In this document: piece after piece, positions 25,885-37,442 of the stretch
Position numbering within the stretch: the first letter of the stretch is position 1
Layout of the letters: each line of letters starts with the position of its first letter
NCBI GenBank assembly: GCA_000328365.1
Contig: KB305378.1
Coordinates: 437,824-501,823 of the forward strand
Direction: 5' to 3'
From: Capitella teleta
Lineage: Eukaryota; Annelida; Polychaeta; Capitellidae
Length of the DNA stretch: 64,000 nucleotides
The notes under the pieces: model-generated
Seen by the model: only the letters and a program-made list of their open reading frames with translations
Databases searched by the model: none
Told to the model about the DNA's origin: nothing
Position numbers and translations under genes: made by a program

Positions 25885-28800
25885 GACGATGGAACACGCA
25901 ACACTTCATACACGGATGCCATCTGAAAAGGACGAGAATCTTTAGAATCTGCTGCATCAATTGATTTGTACAAACATGCATACACTGAAAGATCTAAGGA
26001 TGAGCTCAATTTATCAGCATAGGAAGAAAATCTCAGACATCTCTCCATACATAATAAATGTATATGTCGTAAATGACTGAGATTCTTAAGATTTTCAAAT
26101 GTCAAGATTAGTCAACCCAGAGCATTGTCATAGCGCAAATAACGGTAGAATATGCTAACAGCAAGTAGGAGTTACACAGAGGAACAAACCACAGGTCAGG
26201 GCGACCTCTCTCTTGTTGAAGCCTGTTGATGCATTTCAAAGCACCTTCACTAAATATAAAGTGAATGAACATGAGGCAAGATTGGTCCACTTTGGACTGG
26301 AGGCAAACGCCCAACGCATGATTATGCACGGAAGACAACGGTGCAAAAACCTATAATAGAATACTTACTGAGTACAAGTTTATTTACTTGATGTTTTCAA
26401 CTCTCATCTAAATTGCAGTTGTGTTAGCAGGTCAGTATATTGCCCTTAAGCAGCTACTGAGCCTGTGTTTCAATTGTGTATCCTTTAAGTTGCTTTGACA
26501 GTTAGTGAGTGACTATAAATACGCCGGTGTTTCTACATTAGTGCTGTTACAGGTACACTATAGTGTTGAGGGTTAGAAGGGTTAAGGTTAGTGTTAAGGT
26601 TACCTATCTAAACCAATCGAGCATTTTGGTAATGCCACTTTCTATAAAACACCCCAGTAACATGTCCCAAATAATGATACATGTAATATTAAAATTGGAG
26701 GACAGCTGACATAGAATTTATGATAATAGGTAAGTTTGCCCTAAACTATGGCTGATCACGATTGCCCATGGATCAGCCCTACGTAAAGTGTCAGGCCCAA
26801 GATGAGTCCACACTAGATAACATTTCAGATACCTGGGTTACCTTACAATTTTCACGCAAATAATCTGCCTAATAGCACAGCATCCATGCTGTATCCTGAA
26901 ATTTTTCATAGCGCCACAACAATCGATACAGGTTTTAGATTTACTGATGAACTCTTTTCATATGACCAACGTCCTACTTTTACTAAGAAAATGGTTGGCA
27001 GCCGCGAACGTCGCGCAATATAAACATCCGCGACGCTCGGATTGAAATTTCGCGCTTTTCTTGGAATCAGGCTGGTGTCGTATAAAAAATTAAAAATGGA
27101 TTATTTTCAAAGAAGTCAACTACTATTGACGTCAGATGTGATTAGAATGGATGTTTTGTGATATATCCATGAGAAATTAGTAGGCTATTGTAATATCATT
27201 GTTGGTGAAAGGCGATTTTTCATAAGGATAGGCTAGTTTTATATGGCAGAACATATGCCGCATATATATTATATATATGCAGCATTGGATAGGCCTATAG
27301 GAAAGTATGATACACCAGTATATTGGTAATAAACACCTGAAAACACTGGCAAGCAGAGGCAAGCACTGGACTGGTAAACAGACTGATAAAGGGTAGCATG
27401 GTAACTTCCCAGGGGAAGCGGTAGCACAGATTAATCTGGTGCAGTGTCTGAGTGTGTGTTGTGTATCCTGTGGTGTCTAACTCAGTAACTGGACTGATGT
27501 CAGCTACGAAAACGGCTATCCTGTTACATATACACTATGCTGCTGCTTGGGGGGCTAGGTAAAGGGTAGGTAAGGCCTGGTATAGCTCCAAGGTGTAGCC
27601 ATCTGGGGGTCCATACAGCAGTAGGATTCTTGGAAAGGAGAATAGGTCGCAAGGTCTGGTAGTGGTAAGGCAGATTTTATGGGAATTTACCCATGTTATC
27701 GCTCAGCTGTCAAAGTGTCAAAACTTGACGCCAATGGCACCCAAATCACATGAAACGACTACAATCTTTTATGCGGTAATTTGTGTGGTGCACAACAACA
27801 AATACTCACAGTTCAACATTCGGCACCGGCTTAACTCAGTGCTTTCTATAACAAAACAGATTGTCAGAATCGACTATTCGCACCCATCAGTCGGGAAAAT
27901 AAACCTGTTATTTTCACGAATCTAAGCCGAAAATTTCCCGCGTTGCACGTGCTATGATGTGATTGGCGATTTATGTCCTCTTTGGCTTTTTCTTTAGGCT
28001 ATAATTATTAAAATCCATTCTATTTTGATATGGAAATGTAAACTGATAGCGTATTCTCAAAATGTAGCGAATTATGACAACTTATCAGAGTGTGCATTAC
28101 TGCATAAGCTGTAACCGACGATAATCCTGAATCCTTGGTTACATAACGGTCTCGTTGGCTTCCTGAGCATAATCTAGAAGTGGCCAGTTATCAGACTCTA
28201 GACAACTGAGCATATAGTGATTCTTGTATCAATGAATGAGGAATATAATGTATTTTCACGAGAAATAAAAAGCCGCTCAAGAAGGTGAGCATTTCTTAGT
28301 TTCTAGCTCGCCTCATTATATATGTAAAACAGTAGATACGTTTATGGAATTAAAGAAGAATTTGAACTAAAAGGTTAGCGTTAAGTGAAAGCATTTTATG
28401 AATATAAATGAGTATAAGATCAAAGGACACATAGTGAAACATCATATAGTTGAAAATTACAATTACAGTACTAATGATAGGTAGTATGACGTATATATTG
28501 TGAAAATTGTGATTTATGAGGTAGAGGAAGTGATTTTATCAAACAGATGGTGATAACATAAATGTATGTGGTGAACATGTCATGGCTAGATAATACCAAG
28601 GTAACAAGAACCATTATGAAAATATAAAATATACATGGAAAAAAAAAAGGCTAGAGCCTGATGAGGATGAAGTCAATATCGATGCCATGCTATGTTCATA
28701 AACCAGCTAAATATGAAATATCGACGGTTCTGTCTCTCTGAAATCTAACGACAAGAATCATAGCAAAGGAATCATGGAACAAATAACAACACACATCAAT

Positions 28801-29773
28801 CAGTGATGTACTGGAATGTTGTCAGTATTTAATTTTGGGTCTTTTGCCATCGTTTGCCATTGTTAGACATTGATTGGGATACCGCCGGATTTAGCCTAAA
28901 TCGTGAAAATAAGTGCAGGAGCCATCCCAGTTCTGCAATGCGCAGCTAGGGATTCATGATGCAATTTTTTGAGTCTATGCTTTAAATCATAATACACGTA
29001 AATGTAGAGTCCGCATGTTTCTCTCGCAAAATTACGATCCTTGAGACTGAACATAACGGATTGAAAGAGCGTCAACGCCCACACGACGCAATCAGTGGTG
29101 GCTATTTCTACGATGCGTCATAAGGCTTTCGTCTCTATTAATTTCATCTCGATATTTCTTATCGCTCCGGTGTCACAGGTCTGAAGTCTGATTGCGGATT
29201 TATAGCGATAAAAATATGTTATCGCTGAAACAGTGAATGTTTTGCAAGTATATTTAATAATTGCGATGTCCGTGATTACCTGATAATCTCTAGAGGGATT
29301 GGCAACACAATATTCTCAATCGGGCCAATTGCTTGTGCATCATTACATGTGTACATGACAATCATAACGTCCTTTTCATTCTGTAAATCTGGCGATTATA
29401 GTATATAACATTATAACAGATACGACAGTTATGTTGAGAAATTCCTTACAAAATTCCAGACTTGATTAAGATTATACTTATTATTGGCAATTATGAGAAA
29501 TGCATAGCATAATTTGTAATAACAATTATTTAGACCTATATATTATGTATACCATAATTATCTGCGTGTTAATATTCAACAATTTCCTGTAATTATAGGC
29601 CTCATTGGATATTACTTACTGGAGAAGTATATAATTCCAAGTAACTTAAGTAAGGCCATTGTGTGATGTATGATTGTAAATCATGTTTTTTTGGCGTCAG
29701 GAATTTGGATTTCATTTTTATTGATGAAAACTAGATATAGCTAATTATTACCCGACTGTATATTTCCAGGATA
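25885..29773. other. Intergenic between the zinc-finger gene (minus) and the ABHD12-like gene (plus)
   Basis: A 3.9-kb divergent interval. It contains a short CpG-rich stretch (26997-27060, several CGCG) that could be promoter, and short motifs repeating GGTTAG/GTTAAGG near 26570-26605. The segment just before 29774 is AT-rich and ends in an acceptor-like TTTCCAG at 29763-29769, so ABHD12 may have an upstream non-coding exon. No coding sequence is supported. Confidence 0.5.
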
Positions 29774-31598
29774 ATGTTGCTCAGAAGTGGAACAAGAGTT
29801 CACGATGATCCTGAGGGGACGGGTGACGCCGCCTCACAGAGACCAGAAGAACCAATTCATGCCACGTCCAATAACAATATACAGCATACTCCTCCTCACA
29901 ACAGGATTGCCGATGCCTCAAAGTGAAAATAAGAGAAGCTCAGAAATTTGAGGATTACCACTTTTTTTCAGACCTCACAATGTATACGTTATGGCTGCGA
30001 TGAAAACCGTGTGCTTCACTTTTGTGATGATGTACTTTGTTGCTCCCATCGTTCTTCGTTTAAATCCATGGATCGTAAAGGAAGTTGTCTTCCTGAATAA
30101 ACGTAATATCGTAAGTCTTATCGCTGTGGTTTAATTACTGATTGTATTTCAGTTCGCTGGCCCCCTTCTACCAATCTCTCTGATCCAGCGCAACAAGGCA
30201 TTAATCATACTATAAGTCTGTGGATTCCGTCTGAAGATCTTGTCGGTGCTTGGTAAGAATGCACATCCATTTCGGTTGATTTTGATCCTGCTTTTAATCC
30301 TATTTTTAATTTGTATCCTATTTTAAGTGAGGTTTAATCTTGGATTATATTTATTTATTTCACAGGCATACACTTCCATCAAAAGTTAAAGCACCCACCC
30401 TCGATACCAATTTCTTTGCTCAATCTCTTTCAAATGGTTCTCCAATTGTTTTATACTTACACGGAAATGCCGGTACGAGGTGAGTCGTTCCCAGTTAATT
30501 GTCTGCTTTGTAAATTTTCTCACCATCAGGGCGGGATGGCATCGCATGCAAATGTATCAGATTCTATCTGGTGCAGGCTTCCATGTCATCGCGATTGATT
30601 ACAGAGGTAAATAAGTCTGCATCGACGCTGAATTATAAATATTTATTTTTCCTGCTGAGGTTTTGGAGATTCGGCGGGATATCCTTCTGAGCAAGGAGTT
30701 TGTGCCGATGCAATGGCGGCATTTAAATGGATTCGTAAACACAGCAAAAAGTCTCCGGTCTACATCTGGGGTCATTCTCTTGGCTCAGCGTGAGTGGTTC
30801 AACTTAATCGTAAGGTGACCCAGAAGTATATCATTTTGTATCTTATTCACCAGAGTTGCAACTAAAGTTGCTAGGAAGATTTCCAGTCAAGGTTTGCTAT
30901 TTAATGTTCTTTTACTCGTCAGCTGTAGAATTTCTTTTTTAGGTTTATCACTTAGCGGTGTCATATTAGAAGCGCCATTCAATAATATCAAGTCTGCCGT
31001 TTGGGAGTATCCACTTGCTAAGGTGAATATGAAATCATTGGCATCTTGAGAGTGGAGCTTTTTCTGTACTTTTGCTAGACTCCACCCTCTGTGAAATTTT
31101 CTAATTTTCTCTTACAAATCGCCGTTTCAGCCGTTTGTCATGATGCCTTGGTTCTCGTGGGTTTTTCTTGAAGCGCTAAAAGCGAACGAGATTTATTTCA
31201 CGACCGATGAGCAGTGAGTTAAGCATCAATTCTGATCTCAAATATTATCTCTCCGTGATGAAGCATCGCTGCAGTGACAGCTCCTGTGTTGATCCTTCAT
31301 GCCGAGGATGATGGCATTGTGCCAATATTTCTTGGCAGAAAAGTGAGTTTATTTCGCCCTAGATTGCTCTGCTTTATTCACATTTTCTACAGTTGTATGA
31401 AACAGCGCTGGCAAACAAAGCGATTGGAGGGGTTCGTTTCCACACATTCTCTGCTGAGCATGCGTATGGCCATAAGCATATGCACAAAGCACCAGAACTA
31501 GCCTCTATTATTAGGTTAGTTTGGATTTTTAAGGCTTCAAAAGTTGTTGATATAAAGTATGATTTTTTTTCAGTGACTTCTCTACGCCTAAGAAATGA
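29774..31598 (+). CDS. ABHD12: ABHD12-like monoacylglycerol/lysophosphatidylserine lipase, 12 exons, 375 aa
   Basis: Exons: 29774-29922, 29972-30102, 30153-30252, 30366-30479, 30530-30606, 30660-30789, 30854-30891, 30943-31022, 31131-31213, 31264-31342, 31393-31514, 31574-31598. The sum, 1,128 nt, is an exact open frame. There is one membrane segment (about residues 57-75, KTVCFTFVMMYFVAPIVL), then the lumenal alpha/beta-hydrolase. Visible catalytic parts are HGNAGTR (159-165), the nucleophile elbow GHSLG with Ser230, LHAEDD with Asp316/317, and His354 in YGHKH. The stretch QGINHT before the domain and LHAEDD match vertebrate ABHD12 (398 aa). Known family members are ER-membrane lipases that hydrolyse lysophosphatidylserine. 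One junction (exon 2 end, AAAC|GTAATA) uses a less usual donor chosen by frame and homology. It looks complete and functional. Confidence 0.93.
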
Positions 31599-32087
31599 AA
31601 AATGTCGCTGCTAAACCGTTCCATTTGATCTAGTCTTTAAATTTTTTTTTCTCTTCTATATAATTTGATTCACTTGATCATTGACTCTGTACAATTTGTT
31701 GAAGAGAAATTGTTCCCTGAAGCGGTGTTTTTTGTCCTCCATGAATGAAAAGCTAATGAGATTGCTTATCAATTTATTGCGCTATTTCAATGTATTGCAT
31801 GTATAGATGTTGTTAATTGGTCTCTCGATCTGCATCAAAACCCCTTGCATTCCTCATACCTGATTATTTGTGTTTGAAAAATACTATTATTTTTTCTATT
31901 TCTTCTATAAATGCTTGTACAACTTTTCTTTTTTCATACAGAATAAATTATATGACAATCTGTTCATTTTTGTCATCTGTCTTACATCCATGTTTGTGTA
32001 TTGTTGATGTGTACAAGCGCTGCTTAACCATCTCTGTTGCATGTAGAAACAATTTTCTTTATTTTAGTTTAGGGCAGTTTAATTAGA

Positions 32088-32250
32088 GCAGATAAGCCAC
32101 CAGTATATACAAGTGATCTCCAGTTTGGATTTAAGCCGTTGCACTCGACAATGCAGTGTACCATGGTAATGAACGAGGTAGTTGAATACTATACTAGTCA
32201 CCAATCATCGGTTTTTGTGACCCTCTTAGATGCATCAGGTATCGCTGATT
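32088..32250 (+). mobile_element. LINE reverse-transcriptase scrap
   Basis: The frame beginning at 32088 reads SDLQFGFKPLHSTMQCT, then a VFVTLLDASG-like stretch. This is the non-LTR RT pattern sdlQFGFKxxhSTxxCT...vyvxxLDaSkAFD. The expected AFD is degenerate (IADF), and nothing else of the element is visible. It is an isolated, decayed fragment. Confidence 0.6.
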
Positions 32251-32674
32251 TTAAATTAAACACAGCAAAAGATATAATAACAAAAAAAAAAATAAATATT
32301 CCGAGGACATTGTCTGTGCTGCATATTGCATTTTAGAACTTAGAGATATGAGACTGGGATATTTGAGTTCAGCACTAAATTGTACATAAAGCACAGTTTA
32401 TCCTTTTTATTATGCACAAAGCCTGAATCATCATAAACCACATTTATGTTGACTTTGTTGCTATTATTATTCTTGTTATTTCTTTATTTACCTTTTGTGT
32501 TCTTTCTATAATGTCAATGCTTAATTGCGATTGGAATAAATTATATATATATATATCAATTATTCAGTATTTTTTCTTAATATTTTGGTTCTGTGATTAA
32601 AGCAAGAACAAAGTAAAAAGGGTAGGTTATTAACGAACCCTGGTGCTAATACTATACCAGCATGCAGTGTGCAG

Positions 32675-32788
32675 TTTATTTTATTTTATTTTATTTTATT
32701 TTATTTTATTTTATTTTATTTTATTTTATTTTATTTTATTTTAAAATTTTATTTTATTTTATTTTATTATTATTTATTTTTTTTTTTT
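32675..32788. repeat. Simple repeat (TTTTA)n
   Basis: About 110 bases of TTTTA units with one disturbed stretch near 32741, ending in a T-run. Confidence 0.9.
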
Positions 32789-33569
32789 CGTTTGCCTGAA
32801 AATTGCGACTGATGAAATCATAACGCACCAAAGGCAATCTAGATCACTTTTATATCGCTGAGAGAAGGAAACCGGAAACTTTGAGGGGATTCCACTAACG
32901 ATTGTCCAATCAGCGCACAGCTAATGAGGTTGAGTGACGTCATAGGGGTTTCCTCGAAACCAATTCCCGAAATAAGGACAATGTTGAGGAAATAAACGAC
33001 GAAATTAGATTTAATCGACTTTGTGTGTGATTATCCGGTTAAGGAATGATTTGATGCAGTGCGTGTATTTGTTACTATCGAATATCAACGGTGTCAATTC
33101 GACATCTATTAGCTCATCCATTACGTCTTATTATTTGTGGCCGAAGTGTGTCAGCTTGAGACTGAGTGACACTTGACTTGTCACTTCACGCCATGAAGCC
33201 TGTAATCACCTGTCATAGTAGTGTCAGTCACTGACCCTGCAGATATGTCGCACTCAGTGCTGACTTCATTGTCATTGGTGTGTTACCGTGTGTTCACAGT
33301 GGGTTGTGGGGCTTCTGTCACACCGACAGTCGCCATGTCATTTGAAGTCATACTAGTATTAGTAGTTTCATCTCATAGTCATACTCAGATGCTGTCAGTA
33401 ATCATTGACACTTAAATTATTGATGAGCCTCTGACAGCTGCTCATTCATTCATTGGCTCTGCATCCCAATCCCAATCTTGATAGTCTCAGTTTGTGACTC
33501 AGTGCAGATCTGTGTATCCCTGTAGTCTGTATGTCATATCCTGTGTTGTGTTTCAGTGTTGGTGAGCAG

Positions 33570-34603
33570 TCGACCGGTCCAAACTGAGCCCCACACCCAG
33601 CCCCCAGGCGAGTCCCCTGCTGACAGGAGCCAGCGGGGGGCCTGCACCTGTAGCTCCTCCAGGGATCAAACTCTCACGACACAATTTTGTGCGTCAGTTG
33701 AAGCCACTCTCAGATGACCTCTCCAACTCCTTCCATGTCGTCAGTTGTGCGCAGGAAGATCCCTCGCCAGCCGAAGGGAGTCCCCAAACAGACATCCCGG
33801 AGGAGTCTTCTCAGCCGCGTGTGAAATGTGTCCTTGTTGGTGATGGCGCGATTGGGAAAACTTCCCTTATCGTGTCCTACACAACGAACGGATATCCATT
33901 GGAATATGTCCCCACGGCATATGATAACTACGCAGGTTTGTATCTTAGCGATCTCAGATATCTGAGTTTTTTTCTTTTTCTTCTTTTCTTTTCCAGTTGT
34001 GGTAACAGTGGATAATAAACCAATACGACTCCAGCTGTGCGACACTGCTGGCCAGGTTGGTCATGAATAATATATCGTTTATTTATAAATAAATTTTTTC
34101 CTACCCCTTAGGATGATTTTGACTCTCTTCGTCCCTTGTGTTACCCGGGAACAGATGTATTCCTCGTGTGTTTCAGTGTCGTCAACCCAACGTCTTTCCA
34201 GAACGTTCTGGATAAATGGATTCCCGAGATTCGAAAGCACAGCCCCAAGGTGCCGGTCATCTTGGTGGGCACTCAGAGCGATCTCCGTGGCGATGTGAAG
34301 ATTCTTGTTGAGCTTGACCAGTACGAGGAGCGTCCTGTTACGGAAGAGCAAGCCATCGCTCGGACGCGCTCTCTCGGAGCTGTGTCATACGTCGAATGCT
34401 CTGCGCTGACACAGAAGAATCTTAAGGACGTGTTCGACACGTGCATCTTGGCTGCCATGGACAAAAAAGGCCTCTTGGAGAAGGTCAAGGGTCGGGGGTC
34501 AATCAAGTACAAATGCAAATCTGTGCTGTGGAGAGGTAACTCCAATCAGAGTGGGGCAGAAAAACCCAAGAAGCGCTGGAAGAAGTTGCTCTGTCTGGCT
34601 TAA
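33570..34603 (+). CDS. RHOU: Rho-family GTPase of RhoU/RhoV (Wrch/Chp) type, 5' end not found
   Basis: Exons seen: 33570-33935, 33997-34055, 34112-34603. The GTPase core has a P-loop GDGAIGKTS, switch II DTAGQ, GTQSD at the base-recognition site and CSALTQKNL. Blocks such as VSYTTNGYP and LQLCDTAGQ point to RhoU/Rho[10 protein letters not shown] is closer to RhoU, while LCYPGTDVF is closer to RhoV, so it may predate their split. A Pro/Ser-rich N-terminal extension precedes the core, as in RhoU where it binds SH3 adaptors. The tail [11 protein letters not shown] has no CaaX box. A Cys at position -3 after basic residues matches the palmitoylated tail of RhoU. There is no ATG in frame in the first visible exon, and a stop lies in frame at 33563, so at least one upstream coding exon must be joined at the CAG before 33570. 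These proteins act near Cdc42 effectors at membranes and adhesions. Confidence 0.88.
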
Positions 34604-36207
34604 AAGTAATTCCCTGTTTTTTATACAGATTTTTTTATATTTTTCCAGAATTCCCTTACTACTTAAATCGTTGATTGTTAAAACTCTTCTTTCCTGCTTC
34701 TTGCATTTATTTTGCGTGTACGCGCCACCGTTCAAACGCATTCGTATCCCATCCACCTTAGTTGGTTGACATTGTTTTAGCATATCAGCCCAAACGCAAG
34801 TTTTTTTTTTCATATATTATTACAATCATCATTTTTGCACATTCCTACATTAGTTCTATTTACCTGTTGATTTTATCTTCAATCACCGTTAGAGATTCAA
34901 TTAATACGAACAAATTATGTTTGTCGCTGAATCTTGTCATCCAGTTGTATAATGAGGCATTTTGTTCAGTGCAGCTAGAACTTTGAAATATCTCGAATCA
35001 CTGCGAGAAAACTGAGTTGCAATTTATACTGTAAATGTTGAAATTTCTTCCAGGGCTAATTTCTGGAGTTTTGAGCTCAGGGGTGTTCTTCCGGGGTTAG
35101 GCATGAAGTTAAAGGGTTGTGAATCAAACAGTGAGGAGTGATTGAAGCATATTCCCGTTTTATTTTCCGATATTACAGAAATAATAATCTGTTGAAATTT
35201 CAATGTTTATTGTGTGCATGTAATAGTTCTATTATTTTTAATTGTGCGCTGACATTCAGGCTAATTCGACCACTTCAATCGCCATGGCTGGAATTCTTAC
35301 GAGGTCCTCACTGCAGCTGCCAGCGCAGACAAATGTCTCATTATATACATGTATTTTATTCCTTAGGTTCAAAACTTCAGAATTTCCTTGCCATTGGATC
35401 AAATCATGGTCCTGGACCAATGAAAATAATGATTTCTATATTTTGTTCAATGAAATCCGAATTTTGTACGTGCATTCCCCGACATGATTACCTCAAAATG
35501 GAGGTGTACTTAATTATTGTTATTAAATGACCATACCGAGCCGGTCTCAATGAATAGGGGTGTTTTATTAGACCTGAACTATGAGAGATTTTAGGTTTGT
35601 GTCTCCCAAGTGCGAGACATGATTTTACGTGAGTGTGTGAGACTCCTCAGCTGCTGAATGTCTTCCTTACGGAATTAATTAAATTTAGACTGCAGCTATT
35701 TGATCTTTTATTATTATGTAATACTCGTCTGCAGATGTAACAAAACCCTAACGAATTTGTCTGTAAATTTATTGAACTGTTTAATGTTGTTTCGGTTTGT
35801 CGGAAGAGCCGAATTACTTCTTTTTGCACGCCAGTGAAAATGGTTGAATATCTTAATTCTAACTAATTAATTAACTATTTTATTTTAGTTATTTTAATCT
35901 GGATTTCTGCAGGGATATTATTTCTCTTTACTTCTCTCCCTCTCTCCAAGTGCCTGCTTCGCTGCTAATTTTTCCTGTGTTAACTAATTATGATATCTTC
36001 AGCCATTTTATTTTAAAAATGTGAAACTTTGGCGAACTTTTTTTTTCTGGTGAAAAGGATTCATGTGATAAAATTAATCTTAACCTAATCTGTTAATGAC
36101 CTAATTTGTTTTCTTAGAATGATTAGTGAACTAATTATGTAATTTCGCCAATTATTCATAATTACTCTTATGCTTTATGTTGATCTGTTTGACCTACATA
36201 TGCTGTT

Positions 36208-36235
36208 TGACCTACATATGCCGATATGTAGGTCA
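36208..36235. promoter_or_regulatory. Perfect inverted repeat with AGGTCA-type half-sites
   Basis: TGACCTACATAT, loop GCCG, then its exact reverse complement. A further TGACCTACATATGC lies just upstream at about 36189-36203. The outer six bases of the palindrome are the nuclear-receptor half-site, everted. A role is inference only. Confidence 0.35.
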
Positions 36236-36745
36236 TGGTTTATTTCTCCTGTCTCAGTATTATCTTTTCTTTTCCTCTCTTTTTCTCATTCTAGAAAAAC
36301 AGCCTCACATCTAAAACATTCCTTTTTTTCCTTGTTTCCCGATTTAACCTTATTATTTTGCTGATTAATTATACTTGTTTGCTTCTCAATTTGGTTTAAA
36401 ATCCTCTCGTTGTTTTGCTTTTTGTTAATTACTAACAACTGGAATGAATTGTCCTTTTTTTGTGAAATATTATGATTCGATTTTTGAAAATAAACTGCTA
36501 TGCAAAGATCATTAATTTTTATTTTTATTTTTCACACGTGGAGCACAGTACTACATGCATGTAGTATAATATTAATCAGATTAGTAACAATCGAAGAACT
36601 TATAATATAGACCATGGGCGTGCCCACGCACGATTGATAGTTGATACTGAAAGTCCTGTACCTAGCACTTATTTGCACCGCATTTGTGACATAGTATGAT
36701 GTTAAGGTCACGGTAGGAAAGTTCAAGAAAAACGAACACGATGGC

Positions 36746-36990
36746 ACTAGAGGGCTGTACTCTGGCCACTTGAAACATTCGCCAAATGCGTTAATCGCGC
36801 ACATTATGCAACTGTTCAACTCTATGATCGCCCACGGCACATGTTTTCAGGATTTCGGCGTCTCAATCATGGCGCCAATTCCTAAGAATCCAAGAAAATT
36901 CGCCCACGACCCTTAAAACCATCGCTCCATTGTCCTTGGCAGTATCCTCAACAAAGTATCAACAATGTATTTTGTGACAGAAGGACCCAG
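36746..36990 (+). mobile_element. LINE reverse-transcriptase scrap (N-terminal RT motifs)
   Basis: The plus frame at 36746 reads SGHLKHSPNAL, FNSMIAHGTCFQDFGVS, MAPIPKNPRK, then after one stop (TAA at 36914) NHRSIVLGSILNKVSTMY. This is the non-LTR RT series SeHLKys..., lFnsmi.HG..P..., vPIpKn.k and NYRpIsLxSilsKv. It carries the part of RT that precedes the part seen at 32088-32250, so the two scraps may come from one family. It is dead and strongly truncated. Confidence 0.65.
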
Positions 36991-37156
36991 ACTATCAACT
37001 CGCATACTGATATCTGTCATTAGATAGTTAAATAGACTAATAAAGACAAGAGTATCACGATTCAAAATTAAAAGCTCAATACACGTGCAAATTGTACATG
37101 GAATATAACTGTCATCAGAACACCGATTCTCACGATTGATACTGAGATTGCTGTAC

Positions 37157-37442
37157 CTAGAATGAACTGCTGGGACGGAGGATCCGTGACCAGTAGAACG
37201 GGTGTTGATGCCTGGATTTTATCTCTGAGTTTGCACAGAACTGACGACGACTTCTGGGTGACGTCAACAGCTGCGCAGTTATCTGTTTGAGTGCAGCGAA
37301 CAACACATTCAATCTTAGAAGAAAGCAGAGATTCCGAGAGAACTGGCGAGTCGAGTTGAAACTGAGAGAACGATTGGGCTGTCTGCAGACGCATGGCACC
37401 AATCTTCACAACCAAAGACAGCAAGAACGCGAAACGAAACAT
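37157..37442 (-). CDS. Signal peptide plus PAN/apple-like exon of a secreted protein (partial)
   Basis: The start at 37442 gives a signal-peptide-like MFRFAFLLSLVVKIGA, then IECVVRCTQTDNCAAVDV and VLCKL, the Cys spacing of a PAN/apple domain (C-x3-C-x5-C...C). The exon ends in a donor (CTAG|GTACAG) in phase 1, the phase commonly used between extracellular modules. An in-frame ATG also exists further upstream at 37508, but 37442 gives the better signal peptide. I could not find the following exons between here and 34604. It may be a real gene with long introns or a gene fragment. Confidence 0.45.

Larger units (their letters stand above)
31599..33569. other. Intergenic between the ABHD12-like and RhoU-like genes
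   Basis: Contains the ABHD12 3' UTR (candidate AATAAA near 31942), a LINE scrap (32088-32250), a TTTTA array (32675-32788), one AATCATAACGCAC site (32816-32828), and then the presumed promoter and first exon(s) of the RhoU-like gene. The stretch 33140-33500 is unusually rich in GTCAC/AGTGAC/TGTCA words. Confidence 0.5.
34604..37156. other. Intergenic downstream of the RhoU-like gene
   Basis: AT-rich, probably RhoU 3' UTR at first. It contains a perfect 12-bp palindrome at 36208-36235, an AATAAA at about 36488, and a LINE scrap at 36746-36990. No ORF in 34760-36400 looks coding. Confidence 0.5.
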
